Positions 45,312-54,506 are shown, counted from the first letter of the stretch. The stretch: 64,000 nucleotides of DNA from Flavobacteriaceae bacterium (GCA_025800395.1 JAOXRU010000119.1:62001-126000); one strand, 5' to 3'. Made by a program: numbers and translations. The notes: a model not told the origin generated them from the sequence alone.

Positions 45312-46286
45312 ATGCTAAAAGCGGGAGTTTTGGGTGCAGGTCACCTAGGAAAAATACATTTGCGTTTGTTACAACAGTCCGAGGCCTACCAATTGGTAGG
45401 ATTCTATGATGTAGACGCCGAATATGCCAAAAAAATTGAGGCGGAATATGGGTACACTTATTTTCCTACTATAGAAGCATTAATAAACGCGGTAGATGTG
45501 GTAGACATTGTTACCCCTACATTATCGCATTTTGAATGTGCTAAAATCGCTATTGAAAAAGGGAAGCACATTTTTGTTGAAAAACCTATTGCCAATACTT
45601 TAGAAGAATCTACACAACTCGTTGCATTGGCAAAAGAACATGGGGTAAAAGGACAAGTTGGGCATGTAGAACGTTTCAATCCTGCCTTTACTGCTGTCAA
45701 AAACAATATTGGCAACCCTATGTTTATAGAAACCCATAGATTGGCAGAATTTAATCCAAGAGGTACCGATGTGCCTGTAGTACTCGATTTGATGATACAC
45801 GATTTGGATATTATTCTGAGTCTTGTAGATTCACCAGTAAAAAATATACATTCTAGTGGGGTTAGTGTTATTTCCAAATCTCCAGACATTGCCAATGCCC
45901 GTTTGGAATTTGAAAATGGCTGTGTTGCCAATCTCACTTCTAGTAGAATCTCCTTAAAAAATATGCGCAAGAGTAGATTCTTCCAAAGAGATGCCTATAT
46001 TTCTGTGGATTTCTTAGACAAAAAATCGGAAGTGGTTAAAATGAAAGACGCCCCAAACGATGTAGACGAATTTGCATTGGTATTGCAAAATGCAGAGGGA
46101 GAAAAGAAACAAATTTATTTTGAGAACCCTTCGATAGAAGCAAATAATGCCATTTTGGACGAATTAGAAACTTTTGCAGAAGCCATTAATAATAATACTA
46201 CGCCCATTGTTACCTTGGAACAAGGAACAAAGGCATTAGAAGTTGCATTGCAAATAATTGCAGCATTTGATGAAAACCCACAATAA
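45312..46286 (+). CDS. Gfo/Idh/MocA family oxidoreductase
   Basis: A 324-residue NAD(P)-dependent dehydrogenase. The Rossmann start is LKAGVLGAGHLGKIHLRLL, followed by DVVDIVTPTLSHFECAKIAIEKGKHIFVEKPIANTLEES with the family EKP motif. GHVERFNPAF and DLMIHDLDIILSL carry the catalytic Lys/His region. The family acts on sugars, inositols and related substrates, but this subtype (with VERFNPAF) belongs to the group seen in UDP-sugar and bile-pigment-like reductases. The substrate is not known. It opens an eight-gene plus-strand run that ends with miaA. A TATTTTTG box at 45288-45295 may be its -7 element. Confidence 0.92.
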   Translation: MLKAGVLGAGHLGKIHLRLLQQSEAYQLVGFYDVDAEYAKKIEAEYGYTYFPTIEALINAVDVVDIVTPTLSHFECAKIAIEKGKHIFVEKPIANTLEESTQLVALAKEHGVKGQVGHVERFNPAFTAVKNNIGNPMFIETHRLAEFNPRGTDVPVVLDLMIHDLDIILSLVDSPVKNIHSSGVSVISKSPDIANARLEFENGCVANLTSSRISLKNMRKSRFFQRDAYISVDFLDKKSEVVKMKDAPNDVDEFALVLQNAEGEKKQIYFENPSIEANNAILDELETFAEAINNNTTPIVTLEQGTKALEVALQIIAAFDENPQ

Positions 46287-46335
46287 TGGAGAAAAGACCT
46301 TAAAAAACTTTACCATAACAACTAACAGAATAAAC

Positions 46336-47223
46336 ATGAAAAACATAGCAGTTATAGGAGCAGGCACCATGGGTAATGGCATTGCGCATACTTTTGCTCA
46401 ATTTGGATATGCCGTAAATCTAATTGATATTTCTGAAGCAGCCTTGGAAAGCGGTATGGCTACGATCACCCAAAATCTCGATCGTATGCTGTCTAAAGAA
46501 AAAATATCAGAAGCCGACAAATTGGCTACCTTGGCCAATATTACTATGTATACCGATATAGTCGAAGGTATTGCAAACAGAGACCTCGTGGTAGAAGCTG
46601 CCACCGAAAATATCGATCTCAAACTAAAAATATTTAAAGATTTAGACGCCAAATGTGATGCAGATACAATATTAGCCACCAATACTTCCTCTATTTCTAT
46701 TACAAAAATTGCAGCTGTAACCAATAGAGCAGACAAAGTAATTGGAATGCACTTTATGAACCCTGTTCCCATCATGAAACTCGTTGAAGTAATCCGTGGT
46801 TATAACACCAGCGATATTGTCACCGAAAACATCATGGAACTTTCCAAAAAATTGGGGAAAGTACCAGTGGAGGTAAATGATTATCCAGGTTTTGTAGCCA
46901 ATCGCATTTTGATGCCAATGATAAATGAGTCTATAGAGACTTTATACAATGGTGTAGCTGGCGTATCTGAAATTGACACGGTAATGAAATTGGGAATGGC
47001 GCATCCTATGGGACCGCTACAATTGGCAGATTTTATTGGATTAGATGTATGTTTAAGCATCCTAGAAGTAATGTACGATGGATTCAAAAACCCAAAATAT
47101 GCTCCTTGCCCTTTATTGGTAAATATGGTGGCCGCAGGTAAACTAGGTGTAAAATCTGGTGAAGGGTTCTATGATTATAGCGAAAGTAGAAAAGCAGAAA
47201 AAATTGCTGCTCAATTTGCTTAA
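46336..47223 (+). CDS. 3-hydroxyacyl-CoA (3-hydroxybutyryl-CoA) dehydrogenase
   Basis: A 295-residue NAD-dependent enzyme of fatty-acid or butanoate metabolism. The frame extends upstream to 46258, overlapping the previous gene, but ATG at 46336 (MKNIAVIGAGTMGNGIAHTFAQFGY) is the right start. Motifs: GAGTMGNG for NAD, ATENIDLKLKIF, TNTSSISITKIA, GMHFMNPVPIMKLVEVIRG (catalytic His), NDYPGFVANRILMPMINE and GMAHPMGPLQLADFIGLD. The size matches stand-alone PaaH/Hbd dehydrogenases. No beta-oxidation partner is adjacent. It is 3 bases from the DUF1015 gene, so an operon is likely. Confidence 0.95.
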   Translation: MKNIAVIGAGTMGNGIAHTFAQFGYAVNLIDISEAALESGMATITQNLDRMLSKEKISEADKLATLANITMYTDIVEGIANRDLVVEAATENIDLKLKIFKDLDAKCDADTILATNTSSISITKIAAVTNRADKVIGMHFMNPVPIMKLVEVIRGYNTSDIVTENIMELSKKLGKVPVEVNDYPGFVANRILMPMINESIETLYNGVAGVSEIDTVMKLGMAHPMGPLQLADFIGLDVCLSILEVMYDGFKNPKYAPCPLLVNMVAAGKLGVKSGEGFYDYSESRKAEKIAAQFA

Positions 47224-47226
47224 ATC

Positions 47227-48447
47227 ATGGCAGTAGTAAAACCATTTAAAGCAGTTCGACCCGCTCCGGATAAGGTGGCACATGTGGTAAGTCGTTCATA
47301 CGAAAATTACGGCAAAAAAGAATTGAAGGCCCATCTCAAATTCAACCCATTTTCTTTCTTGCATATCATCAACCCTGGTTTCAAATTTGATCAGGAAATT
47401 TCGGGAAAACAACGGTTTAAATTGGTTAGAAATCGGTATTTAGAGTTTTTGGAAGACGGTATATTTCTACAAGACGATAGTCCTGCATATTATATTTATC
47501 AACTAAGCTATGATAAATTTAATTTTAGAGGCTTTTTTGCTGCTACTGCGATAGATGACTATAACGAAAACCATATTAAAAAGCACGAAGACACCATTAA
47601 AGCCAGAGAAATTCTATTTAAAGATTACCTAAAAATTGTTGGATTTAACGCAGAACCTGTATTGATGACTTATGCCGATAATGCTGAAATAAAGAGCTTA
47701 ATGGATGTTATTTGTGCAGACGATCCAACTTATTTTTTTACTTCTACAGATAAAAAAACACATCGTTTATGGCGTGTAGACACTAGAGATCACATTCAAA
47801 AAATTGAGGAAGCATTTGCCTGTATACCGGATTTATATATCGCCGACGGACATCACCGTTCTGCCTCTTCTGCTCTTTTATCCCAAGAAATTGGAAAAGA
47901 TAAAAAAGCGGCTAATTTTTTTATGAGTTATCTATTGCCAGAATCTGAGATCTTTATTGATGAATTTACAAGGATGGTAAAAGATTTAAACGGGCTTAGC
48001 AAAGAGGATTTCCTTATGCAACTAGATACCTATTATCGGATAGAAAACAGAGGGGAAGATATTTATCACCCTACTAAAAAACACCATTTTTCCATGTACT
48101 TAGACGGTGAGTTTTATTCTCTTTATTTAAGAAAAACCGTTTACGAATTTGATTCTCCTTTGAGTGAACTCGACCCGCAATTGCTATACGACACTATTTT
48201 AAACCCTATTCTAGGAATTAAAAACCTAAGAACGGATAAACGCATTAGCTACGGACATGGACAGTTTAATGTATTAGAAATGAAAAACAACATAGACAAA
48301 AAGCAATTTGCCGTAGGGTTTAGTTATGTTCCCATAAACATGGAAGAAATAAAAACTATAGCCGATGCCAGCTTGGTAATGCCTCCAAAAAGCACTTATA
48401 TATTACCCAAACTAAGAAGCGGACTCACCATTTACGATTTTTCATGA
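47227..48447 (+). CDS. DUF1015 family protein
   Basis: A 406-residue cytoplasmic protein. It begins MAVVKPFKAVRPAPDKVAHVVSRSYENY and contains the family's most conserved block YIADGHHRSASSALL, a DGxHR motif like that of ParB/sulfiredoxin-fold proteins. Other blocks are AYYIYQLSYDKFNFRGFFAAT, HEDTIKAREILFKDYLK, HRLWRVD, FFMSYLLPESEI and IRTDKRISYGHG-like near 320. Some relatives are free serine kinases, but the specific residues cannot be verified by eye. Its stop overlaps the yggS ATG by 4 bases (ATGA). Confidence 0.88.
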   Translation: MAVVKPFKAVRPAPDKVAHVVSRSYENYGKKELKAHLKFNPFSFLHIINPGFKFDQEISGKQRFKLVRNRYLEFLEDGIFLQDDSPAYYIYQLSYDKFNFRGFFAATAIDDYNENHIKKHEDTIKAREILFKDYLKIVGFNAEPVLMTYADNAEIKSLMDVICADDPTYFFTSTDKKTHRLWRVDTRDHIQKIEEAFACIPDLYIADGHHRSASSALLSQEIGKDKKAANFFMSYLLPESEIFIDEFTRMVKDLNGLSKEDFLMQLDTYYRIENRGEDIYHPTKKHHFSMYLDGEFYSLYLRKTVYEFDSPLSELDPQLLYDTILNPILGIKNLRTDKRISYGHGQFNVLEMKNNIDKKQFAVGFSYVPINMEEIKTIADASLVMPPKSTYILPKLRSGLTIYDFS

Positions 48448-49118
48448 GCATAGCAGAGAATTTAAAACATATACAGCAACAATTACCAGAATGCGTAACC
48501 TTAGTTGCGGTTTCGAAAACAAAGCCTATTACCGATTTGCAAGAAGCGTATCATGCGGGACAACGTGTATTTGGAGAAAACAAAATACAAGAAATGACGC
48601 AAAAATGGGAAGCTTTACCCAAAGATATTCAATGGCACATGATTGGGCATGTACAACGAAACAAAGTGAAGTATATGGCGGAGTATGTTTCGCTAATTCA
48701 CGGTGTGGATAGTTTGCGTTTATTAAAAGAAATAAACAAACAAGCAAAAAAACACCAACGCGTAATTTCTTGTTTACTACAAGTACACATAGCAGAGGAA
48801 AGCACTAAATTTGGATTTTCTTCTGCTGAAATTGAAGAAGTTTTATCTGCAGAAGAATTTACCTCTCTAGAGCATATTAAAATTGTAGGCCTTATGGGAA
48901 TGGCGACCTTTACCTCAGATGAAGAAAAAATATCCAGAGAGTTTAATAGCCTGCAAATTCTTTTTAATGACTTGAAAACCAAATACAAACAAAGATCCAA
49001 CTTTGATTTACAACAACTTTCCATGGGAATGAGCGCCGATTTCCCATTAGCCATAGCGCATGGCTCTACTATGGTTCGCGTAGGAAGTAGTATATTTGGA
49101 AAACGAAATTATAATTAA
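48444..49118 (+). CDS. Pyridoxal-phosphate homeostasis protein YggS
   Basis: A 224-residue single-domain PLP protein with an alanine-racemase-like TIM barrel. The PLP lysine is in TLVAVSKTKPI. Family blocks are FGENKIQEMTQKW, WHMIGHVQRNKVKYMAEY, IHGVDSLRLLKEINKQAKKH, LLQVHIAEESTKFGFS, IVGLMGMATF, LSMGMSADFPLAIAHGSTMVRVGSSIFG. It buffers intracellular PLP and has no known catalytic reaction. It overlaps the DUF1015 gene and is followed 5 bases later by the exonuclease fusion gene. Confidence 0.95.
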   Translation: MSIAENLKHIQQQLPECVTLVAVSKTKPITDLQEAYHAGQRVFGENKIQEMTQKWEALPKDIQWHMIGHVQRNKVKYMAEYVSLIHGVDSLRLLKEINKQAKKHQRVISCLLQVHIAEESTKFGFSSAEIEEVLSAEEFTSLEHIKIVGLMGMATFTSDEEKISREFNSLQILFNDLKTKYKQRSNFDLQQLSMGMSADFPLAIAHGSTMVRVGSSIFGKRNYN

Positions 49119-49123
49119 GATTT

Positions 49124-50485
49124 ATTTACGCAATAGTTGACATAGAAACCACTGGTGGAAAGTACAATGAAGAGGGCATCACAGAAATTGCAATTTATAA
49201 GTACAATGGTCATGAATTGGTAGATCAATTCATAAGCTTGGTAAATCCCCAACGCGAGATCCAGCCATTTGTTGCTAATCTCACAGGTATCAACAGTCAA
49301 ATGTTGGTGACCGCTCCCAAATTTTTTGAAGTAGCCAAACGTATTATAGAAATTACAGAAGACTGTGTATTAGTAGCACACAATGCGCAATTTGACTATC
49401 GCATACTTCGCACCGAATTTCGAAGATTGGGATACCAATATCAACGCAAAACCATTTGTACGGTTTCCCTTTCCAAAAAGCTCATACCTGGTAAAGAATC
49501 TTATAGTTTGGGAAAACTTGTTCGCTCCTTGGGCATACCTGTAAGTGACCGTCATCGTGCTAATGGAGATGCCCTTGCTACTCTGAAACTCTTTCAACTC
49601 TTGTTGGATAAAGACAGTGAAAAAAGTATCGTACAAGCACACACCAAATCCGAAACTTTAGGTCAACTCAACGACAAATTGCTGCGTATTTTGGAAGCAT
49701 TACCAGCTATAACTGGAGTGTATTATATGCACAACAAAGAGGGGGAAATCTTTTATATCGGAAAAAGCAAAAACATTAGGAAGAGAATCAATCAGCATTT
49801 TACTGGAGAAACTGCCAAATCTCACAAGATTCAAAAATTGATTGCTGCGGTTACTTACGAAGAAACAGGTAGCGAACTGGTAGCCCTACTCAAAGAAAGT
49901 GAAGAAATCAAAAAGCTTAGGCCAAAATTCAATCGTTCCCAAAGAAGAAAACTATATTACTACGGGATCTATGATGAATTAGACCAAAATGGTTACCAAT
50001 CTGTCTGTATAGAGAAAATACGCAAAGAAGGAAATCCCATTGCCACATTTTCAACCTATAACCAAGCAAGATCCTTTGTGTTTAAGGCAACAGAAGATTT
50101 TGAACTCTGTCAGAAATTGATGGGGATCGATCCCCAAAGAAAAGTATGCTTCAATTATCAAATACAAAATTGCAAAGGCGCTTGTGCCCAAGAAGAAGAT
50201 ACGATTTCCTACAACAAGAGGTTTGAAAAATTTAAAACCCACTATGCCTTTGAAAATATCTCCATGGTTTTAATAGATAAAGGAAGAAGCACAGAAGAAC
50301 GATCTGCAATTTTAATAGAAAACGGTGTTTTTAAAGGAATTGCATTCTTCAATTTAAATTACCAGATCAATCAAATTGATATTTTAAGAGATCTTATCAC
50401 TCCGATGGAAGATACCAGAGATGCTCGTCATATTATCCAAAGTTTTATTAGAAAAAATAAACTAATTAATAAGATAATTTTCTAG
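49124..50485 (+). CDS. DEDDh exonuclease-GIY-YIG nuclease fusion (DnaQ/UvrC-like)
   Basis: A 453-residue fusion nuclease. The first in-frame ATG/GTG/TTG-type codon (TTG at 49217) is inside the exonuclease domain and would delete the catalytic D and E. Reading upstream gives YAIVDIETTGGKYNEEG, so the true start is most likely ATT at 49124 or the TTA at 49115 that overlaps the yggS stop. Exonuclease residues are Asp6, Glu8, Asp91 (HNAQFDYR), His144 and Asp149 (HRANGDA). The GIY-YIG nuclease follows (GVYYMHNKEG from 198, FYIGKSKNIRKR). The rest resembles UvrC-like C-terminal regions. This architecture is known from bacteria as a DnaQ-UvrC fusion, thought to act in DNA repair. Confidence 0.88.
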   Translation: MYAIVDIETTGGKYNEEGITEIAIYKYNGHELVDQFISLVNPQREIQPFVANLTGINSQMLVTAPKFFEVAKRIIEITEDCVLVAHNAQFDYRILRTEFRRLGYQYQRKTICTVSLSKKLIPGKESYSLGKLVRSLGIPVSDRHRANGDALATLKLFQLLLDKDSEKSIVQAHTKSETLGQLNDKLLRILEALPAITGVYYMHNKEGEIFYIGKSKNIRKRINQHFTGETAKSHKIQKLIAAVTYEETGSELVALLKESEEIKKLRPKFNRSQRRKLYYYGIYDELDQNGYQSVCIEKIRKEGNPIATFSTYNQARSFVFKATEDFELCQKLMGIDPQRKVCFNYQIQNCKGACAQEEDTISYNKRFEKFKTHYAFENISMVLIDKGRSTEERSAILIENGVFKGIAFFNLNYQINQIDILRDLITPMEDTRDARHIIQSFIRKNKLINKIIF

Positions 50486-50494
50486 TTTTAAAAG

Positions 50495-52480
50495 ATGAAA
50501 AACAAACTACTCCTATTAACGCTCACCATTTTGTCACAAACTGTAGTTTTCGCACAAAAAGATCTACTCAAAACTCCAGAATTTGGTAAACATAGCAAGT
50601 TTGAAAAAGAAATGCTTGTTTACAACAAAGATAGTACCGCCAATGCAGTTTACCTCAATGAATGGGGATATAGCTCCTTTAAACTCATTGACAGAAAGAT
50701 CAGAATTGTAAAAGAATACTATGCTAAAATTAAAATCCTAAAGAAAGAAGGTTTTGATTATGCAAACATAGAAATTCCTATATATCACAACAAAAAGACC
50801 TCCGAAAACATAAGCAAAATAGCAGCAATGTCTACTTTGAATGGGGTGAAAACTTATTTGAAAAAATCTAAAATTTATAAAACTACCTATAGTGAGAATG
50901 TGGATTTGATGAAGTTTACCATTCCCAACACCAAGGTAGGTAGCATCATCGAATATCGATATACTACAGAATCGCCCTTTGTATTCAATTTTGAAGGTTG
51001 GGATTTCCAAACCGATATCCCCAAGGTATATAGTGAATTCAACGCTAAAATTTTTGGTAATTATATATACAACAGGAGATTGCGAGGCGCATTAAAGCTT
51101 TCTTCAAATCATGCTACAGTAGAAAAAAACTGTTTTTATTTACCCAATATATCTAAAGGAGCCAGTTGTGAAGTTTTAAAATATGCCATGAAGGATATTC
51201 CTGCTTTTAAAGAAGAGGACTATATGCTATCTCCCAAAAACTATATATCTTCCATCAAATTTGAATTGTCTGAATACAAGTCTTTCTACAAGGAGGTGCC
51301 AGATGAAAAATACACCAAAAGTTGGGAGACAGTAGATAGGGAATTTAGAAGAGATAAGGATATCGGAGGACAATTAAAAAAAGCCAATTATTTCGAAAAG
51401 AAGCTTCCGCCCAACATCCTTTTACTCCCAGATGCTTTGGAACGGGCAAAAGAGGTGTACCGCTATATGCAACAACATTTTCGTTGGAACAAGGAATTTG
51501 GAATTTTTGAAAATGATAATATCAAAAGATCCTATGAAGCAGGCATCGGAAATGTGGCAGAAATCAATATGTCTTTGGTAAATGCTTTAAATGCTGCAAA
51601 AATACCCAGCAAAATCATGCTGCTTTCTACCCGAGCCAATGGACTCCCTACCAAGAGTTATCCGGTGATGTCTGATTTTAATTACCTGGTAGCTACCACC
51701 GAAATAGCAGGTAAAAGCTATTTGTTGGATGCAACCAATAAAGGACTTGCCTTTGGTATGTTGCCTTTTCGTTGCCTAAATTATGAAGGTAGGGTTATGG
51801 ATTTCAAAAATGAAAGCTATTGGGCTCCTATAAAAGCGGGCAACCAACATATAGATAACTTTCATTTTAATTTGAAAATCGGCAAAGATATATCTTCTCT
51901 AGAAGGTGTATTAAGAAAATCGAGTATAGGCTATGCGGCTTTTTCTAGGAGAGATAAGATAAAAAGGCAAAGCAAAGAAGATCTTCTAGACCATCTGGAA
52001 GAACAATTTGATGATGCTATCATAGAAGAAAAAGAGGCTACCAAAGGATTGGAAGATAATGAGAGTAGCGTAGTGGAAGTATACCAAATTGAAATACCCC
52101 TTGAAGATGGACTGCGTCCTACCACTTATATAAACGCCTTCTTTGGTCCAACTAAGATTAAAAACCCTTTCCAACTCAAAGACAGATTATACCCAGTGGA
52201 CTATGGTTTTCATCGAAAAATCAATTACAACCTTATCTTCCAAGTCCCCGAGGGCTATACAGCAACAAAATCTATAGAGAATAAACGGTTTAGTCTTCCA
52301 AATAAATCTGCTGAAGTAAGTTTGTTTTGCAATATTTCTGATACTTTTGTACAAATACGATTTAAATTCCAGATCAATCGTAGTTTTTTTGATGTTGACT
52401 ACTATGCATCGTTAAAAGAATTTTACAATAAAGTAGTCGAATTACAGAAAAACGCAGTGATCATATTGAAAAAAAAATAG
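50495..52480 (+). CDS. DUF3857/transglutaminase-like exported protein
   Basis: A 661-residue exported protein with a signal peptide ending ...TVVFAQ. Residues of about 45-230 are a DUF3857 beta domain (YNKDSTANAVYLNEWGYSSF, VGSIIEYRYTTESPFVFNFEGWDFQ). About 310-420 is a transglutaminase-like helical/beta core (ALERAKEVYRYMQQHFRWN, AGIGNVAEINMSLVNALNAAKIPSKIML, SDFNYLVATTEIAGKSYLLDATNKGL). The usual catalytic Cys is absent (GNVAEIN) and the His is replaced by Asn, so it is likely not an active transglutaminase. A C-terminal DUF3858-like beta domain follows. The function is unknown in Bacteroidota. It sits 9 bases behind the exonuclease gene. Confidence 0.85.
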   Translation: MKNKLLLLTLTILSQTVVFAQKDLLKTPEFGKHSKFEKEMLVYNKDSTANAVYLNEWGYSSFKLIDRKIRIVKEYYAKIKILKKEGFDYANIEIPIYHNKKTSENISKIAAMSTLNGVKTYLKKSKIYKTTYSENVDLMKFTIPNTKVGSIIEYRYTTESPFVFNFEGWDFQTDIPKVYSEFNAKIFGNYIYNRRLRGALKLSSNHATVEKNCFYLPNISKGASCEVLKYAMKDIPAFKEEDYMLSPKNYISSIKFELSEYKSFYKEVPDEKYTKSWETVDREFRRDKDIGGQLKKANYFEKKLPPNILLLPDALERAKEVYRYMQQHFRWNKEFGIFENDNIKRSYEAGIGNVAEINMSLVNALNAAKIPSKIMLLSTRANGLPTKSYPVMSDFNYLVATTEIAGKSYLLDATNKGLAFGMLPFRCLNYEGRVMDFKNESYWAPIKAGNQHIDNFHFNLKIGKDISSLEGVLRKSSIGYAAFSRRDKIKRQSKEDLLDHLEEQFDDAIIEEKEATKGLEDNESSVVEVYQIEIPLEDGLRPTTYINAFFGPTKIKNPFQLKDRLYPVDYGFHRKINYNLIFQVPEGYTATKSIENKRFSLPNKSAEVSLFCNISDTFVQIRFKFQINRSFFDVDYYASLKEFYNKVVELQKNAVIILKKK

Positions 52481-52483
52481 ATT

Positions 52484-53293
52484 ATGGCCAAAGGTATTCG
52501 GCAAAAATTATATGAAATAATATACGAGGCCGACACTCCCGCTGGGAAGTGGTTTGATATCATTTTGCTATGGGCCATCATTGCAAGTATTGTAATGGTG
52601 ATGCTGGAGAGTGTAGAGTGGATAGACAAAGATTATGGAGAACTTCTCAACATAGCAGAATGGGTGGTAACCATACTTTTTTCTTTGGAATACATACTGC
52701 GTATAATAACGGTAAAAAAACCTTTGCGCTATGTATTTAGTTTCTACGGCATAGTGGACTTTTTGTCCACCATACCAAAATACTTGGGTTTATTCCTAAC
52801 TGGTTCTTCTCATTTTCTGGTTGCAGTACGGGCATTGCGACTCATCCGGGTGTTTCGAATTTTGAAGTTGGTGCGTTATATCGGAGAGGCCAACCAACTG
52901 AGCAAGGCGCTTATCGCAAGTAAGGCCAAAATTTTGGTTTTTATTACCTCTGTACTCATCTTATCGGTTATCCTTGGCACCGTGATGTACCTTATTGAAG
53001 GTCCAGAAAATGGATTCAAAAATATTCCACATAGTGTGTATTGGACCATTGTTACCTTAACCACGGTAGGATACGGAGATATCGCACCCCAAACACCATT
53101 GGGACAATTTATTGCCTCTATTGTCATGATACTTGGTTATGGTATCATCGCAGTTCCTACGGGTATCGTAACGGCAGAAATAGCGCATTTAGATAAAATA
53201 GATACCAACACCCAAGCTTGCCCCCATTGCACGGCGGAAAACCATAAAGACGATAGTAATTTCTGTTATAAATGTGGGGGTGAATTGTTATGA
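52484..53293 (+). CDS. Voltage-gated potassium channel family protein with zinc-ribbon tail
   Basis: A 269-residue inner-membrane channel. Six membrane segments are visible. S4 carries Arg residues three apart (RALRLIRVFRILKLVRY), and the pore loop is YWTIVTLTTVGYGDIAPQTP with the K-selective TVGYGD filter. The cytoplasmic C-terminus has CPHCTAENHKDDSNFCYKCGG, two CxxC pairs that form a zinc-ribbon. It is a tetrameric Kv-type K+ channel by family. The zinc ribbon is an uncommon addition and may be a sensor or assembly site. Its ATG overlaps nothing upstream, but its stop overlaps miaA by 4 bases (ATGA). Confidence 0.93.
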   Translation: MAKGIRQKLYEIIYEADTPAGKWFDIILLWAIIASIVMVMLESVEWIDKDYGELLNIAEWVVTILFSLEYILRIITVKKPLRYVFSFYGIVDFLSTIPKYLGLFLTGSSHFLVAVRALRLIRVFRILKLVRYIGEANQLSKALIASKAKILVFITSVLILSVILGTVMYLIEGPENGFKNIPHSVYWTIVTLTTVGYGDIAPQTPLGQFIASIVMILGYGIIAVPTGIVTAEIAHLDKIDTNTQACPHCTAENHKDDSNFCYKCGGELL

Positions 53294-54201
53294 ACACAAC
53301 CAACTATTTACTTACTATAGTAGGACCAACTGCCATTGGCAAAACAGCCCTATCCATAGCATTGGCTCAAGCCCTAGATACCGAAGTATTCTCGGCAGAT
53401 TCGAGACAGTTTTTTCGAGAAATGACCATCGGTACAGCAGTGCCAGAGGAAGAAGAATTGGCGGTAGCCAAACACCATTTTATCCAACATATCAGTATCC
53501 ATCAAAATTATAGTGTCGGAGATTTTGAACGAGAATGCATCCATGCCTTAGACCGCTATTTTGAACAAAAAAATATTGGCGTTTTGGTAGGCGGAAGTGG
53601 TATGTACGTAGATGCCGTAATACACGGCTTGGATATCTTTCCAAAGGTGGACCCAACGATACGCATACAACTCAACCAGGAATTGGAAACCGAGGGAATA
53701 AAACCCCTACAGCAAAAACTAGTTGCCATGGATCCCGTCTACGCAGCTAAGGTGGATATCCACAACCCACAACGCATTATCCGCGCCTTAGAAATATGTA
53801 TTGGTAGTGGTAAGGCTTATTCTTCCTTTTTGAGAAAAGTAAATACCAAAAGGAACTTCAAACCTCTATATATCGGATTGGAAGCCCCGAGAGATATACT
53901 CTACGATCGCATCAATAAAAGAGTGGATCTGATGATGGATAAAGGCCTGTTGAACGAAGTACAAAACCTATATCCTTATCGCCACCTCAACGCACTAAAT
54001 ACCGTTGGATACAAAGAATTGTTTCGCTATTTGGATGGCGAATGGGAATTGGAGTTTGCTGTGTCGGAAATCAAAAAAAACACCCGAAGGTTTGCAAAAA
54101 GACAACTGACTTGGTACCGCAAAAATCCAAATATTTTTTGGATAGATTTCCAAACCGATCTGCAACAAAGTATAAATAATATCCAAAAGCTTATTTCGTA
54201 A
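53290..54201 (+). CDS. miaA: tRNA dimethylallyltransferase
   Basis: A 303-residue enzyme that adds a dimethylallyl group to A37 of tRNAs reading UNN codons. The P-loop is GPTAIGKTALSIALAQ, and the conserved substrate-binding SADSRQFFREMTIGTA follows. Further blocks are GSGMYVDAVIHGLD, HNPQRIIRALEI, GLEAPRDILYDRINKRVDLMMDKGLLNEVQNL and NTVGYKELFRYL, then the C-terminal KKNTRRFAKRQLTWYRK. The length is standard. It is the last gene of the plus-strand run. Confidence 0.97.
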   Translation: MNTTNYLLTIVGPTAIGKTALSIALAQALDTEVFSADSRQFFREMTIGTAVPEEEELAVAKHHFIQHISIHQNYSVGDFERECIHALDRYFEQKNIGVLVGGSGMYVDAVIHGLDIFPKVDPTIRIQLNQELETEGIKPLQQKLVAMDPVYAAKVDIHNPQRIIRALEICIGSGKAYSSFLRKVNTKRNFKPLYIGLEAPRDILYDRINKRVDLMMDKGLLNEVQNLYPYRHLNALNTVGYKELFRYLDGEWELEFAVSEIKKNTRRFAKRQLTWYRKNPNIFWIDFQTDLQQSINNIQKLIS

Positions 54202-54266
54202 AAAGACCTACTGTATTTCCTATCTCCCAATCTGCGAACTTGAAAAATATAAGGTATATGCAGTCT

Positions 54267-54506
54267 TCAAGTACCTTTACCTCCACCACCGCAGGCGCAA
54301 GTGTCTGAATAATCCTTGTTTCAAAAAGGAAAATTGAGTCGATTGCGATATTTCACCACAGTAAATAAACCATCATCCCAATAGGATAGCAAGCCAATTT
54401 CTTTTGTCTAACCCTACAAAACATTGGACATTATTTCTACATCTAGGACTCCATTCTTTATAGGTTGAAGGCAAAAACTTGCTTCGTTCTCATATAATAT
54501 ATATTC
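54267..54506 (-). pseudogene. Possible decayed reading frame with three in-frame stops
   Basis: In one minus-strand frame, the same as that of the downstream-ending phosphatase gene, the bases after its stop read EYILYENEASFCLQPIKN, GVLDVEIMSNVL, stop, G, stop, TKEIGLLSYWDDGL, FTVVKYRNRLNFPF, stop, then NKDYSDTCACGGGGKGT and a final stop at 54269-54267. The composition looks protein-like, with a Cys/Gly-rich C-terminus, but three stops interrupt it. It could be an old gene remnant, or chance. Nothing else explains this 300-base gap. I cannot name a parent family. Confidence 0.3.
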
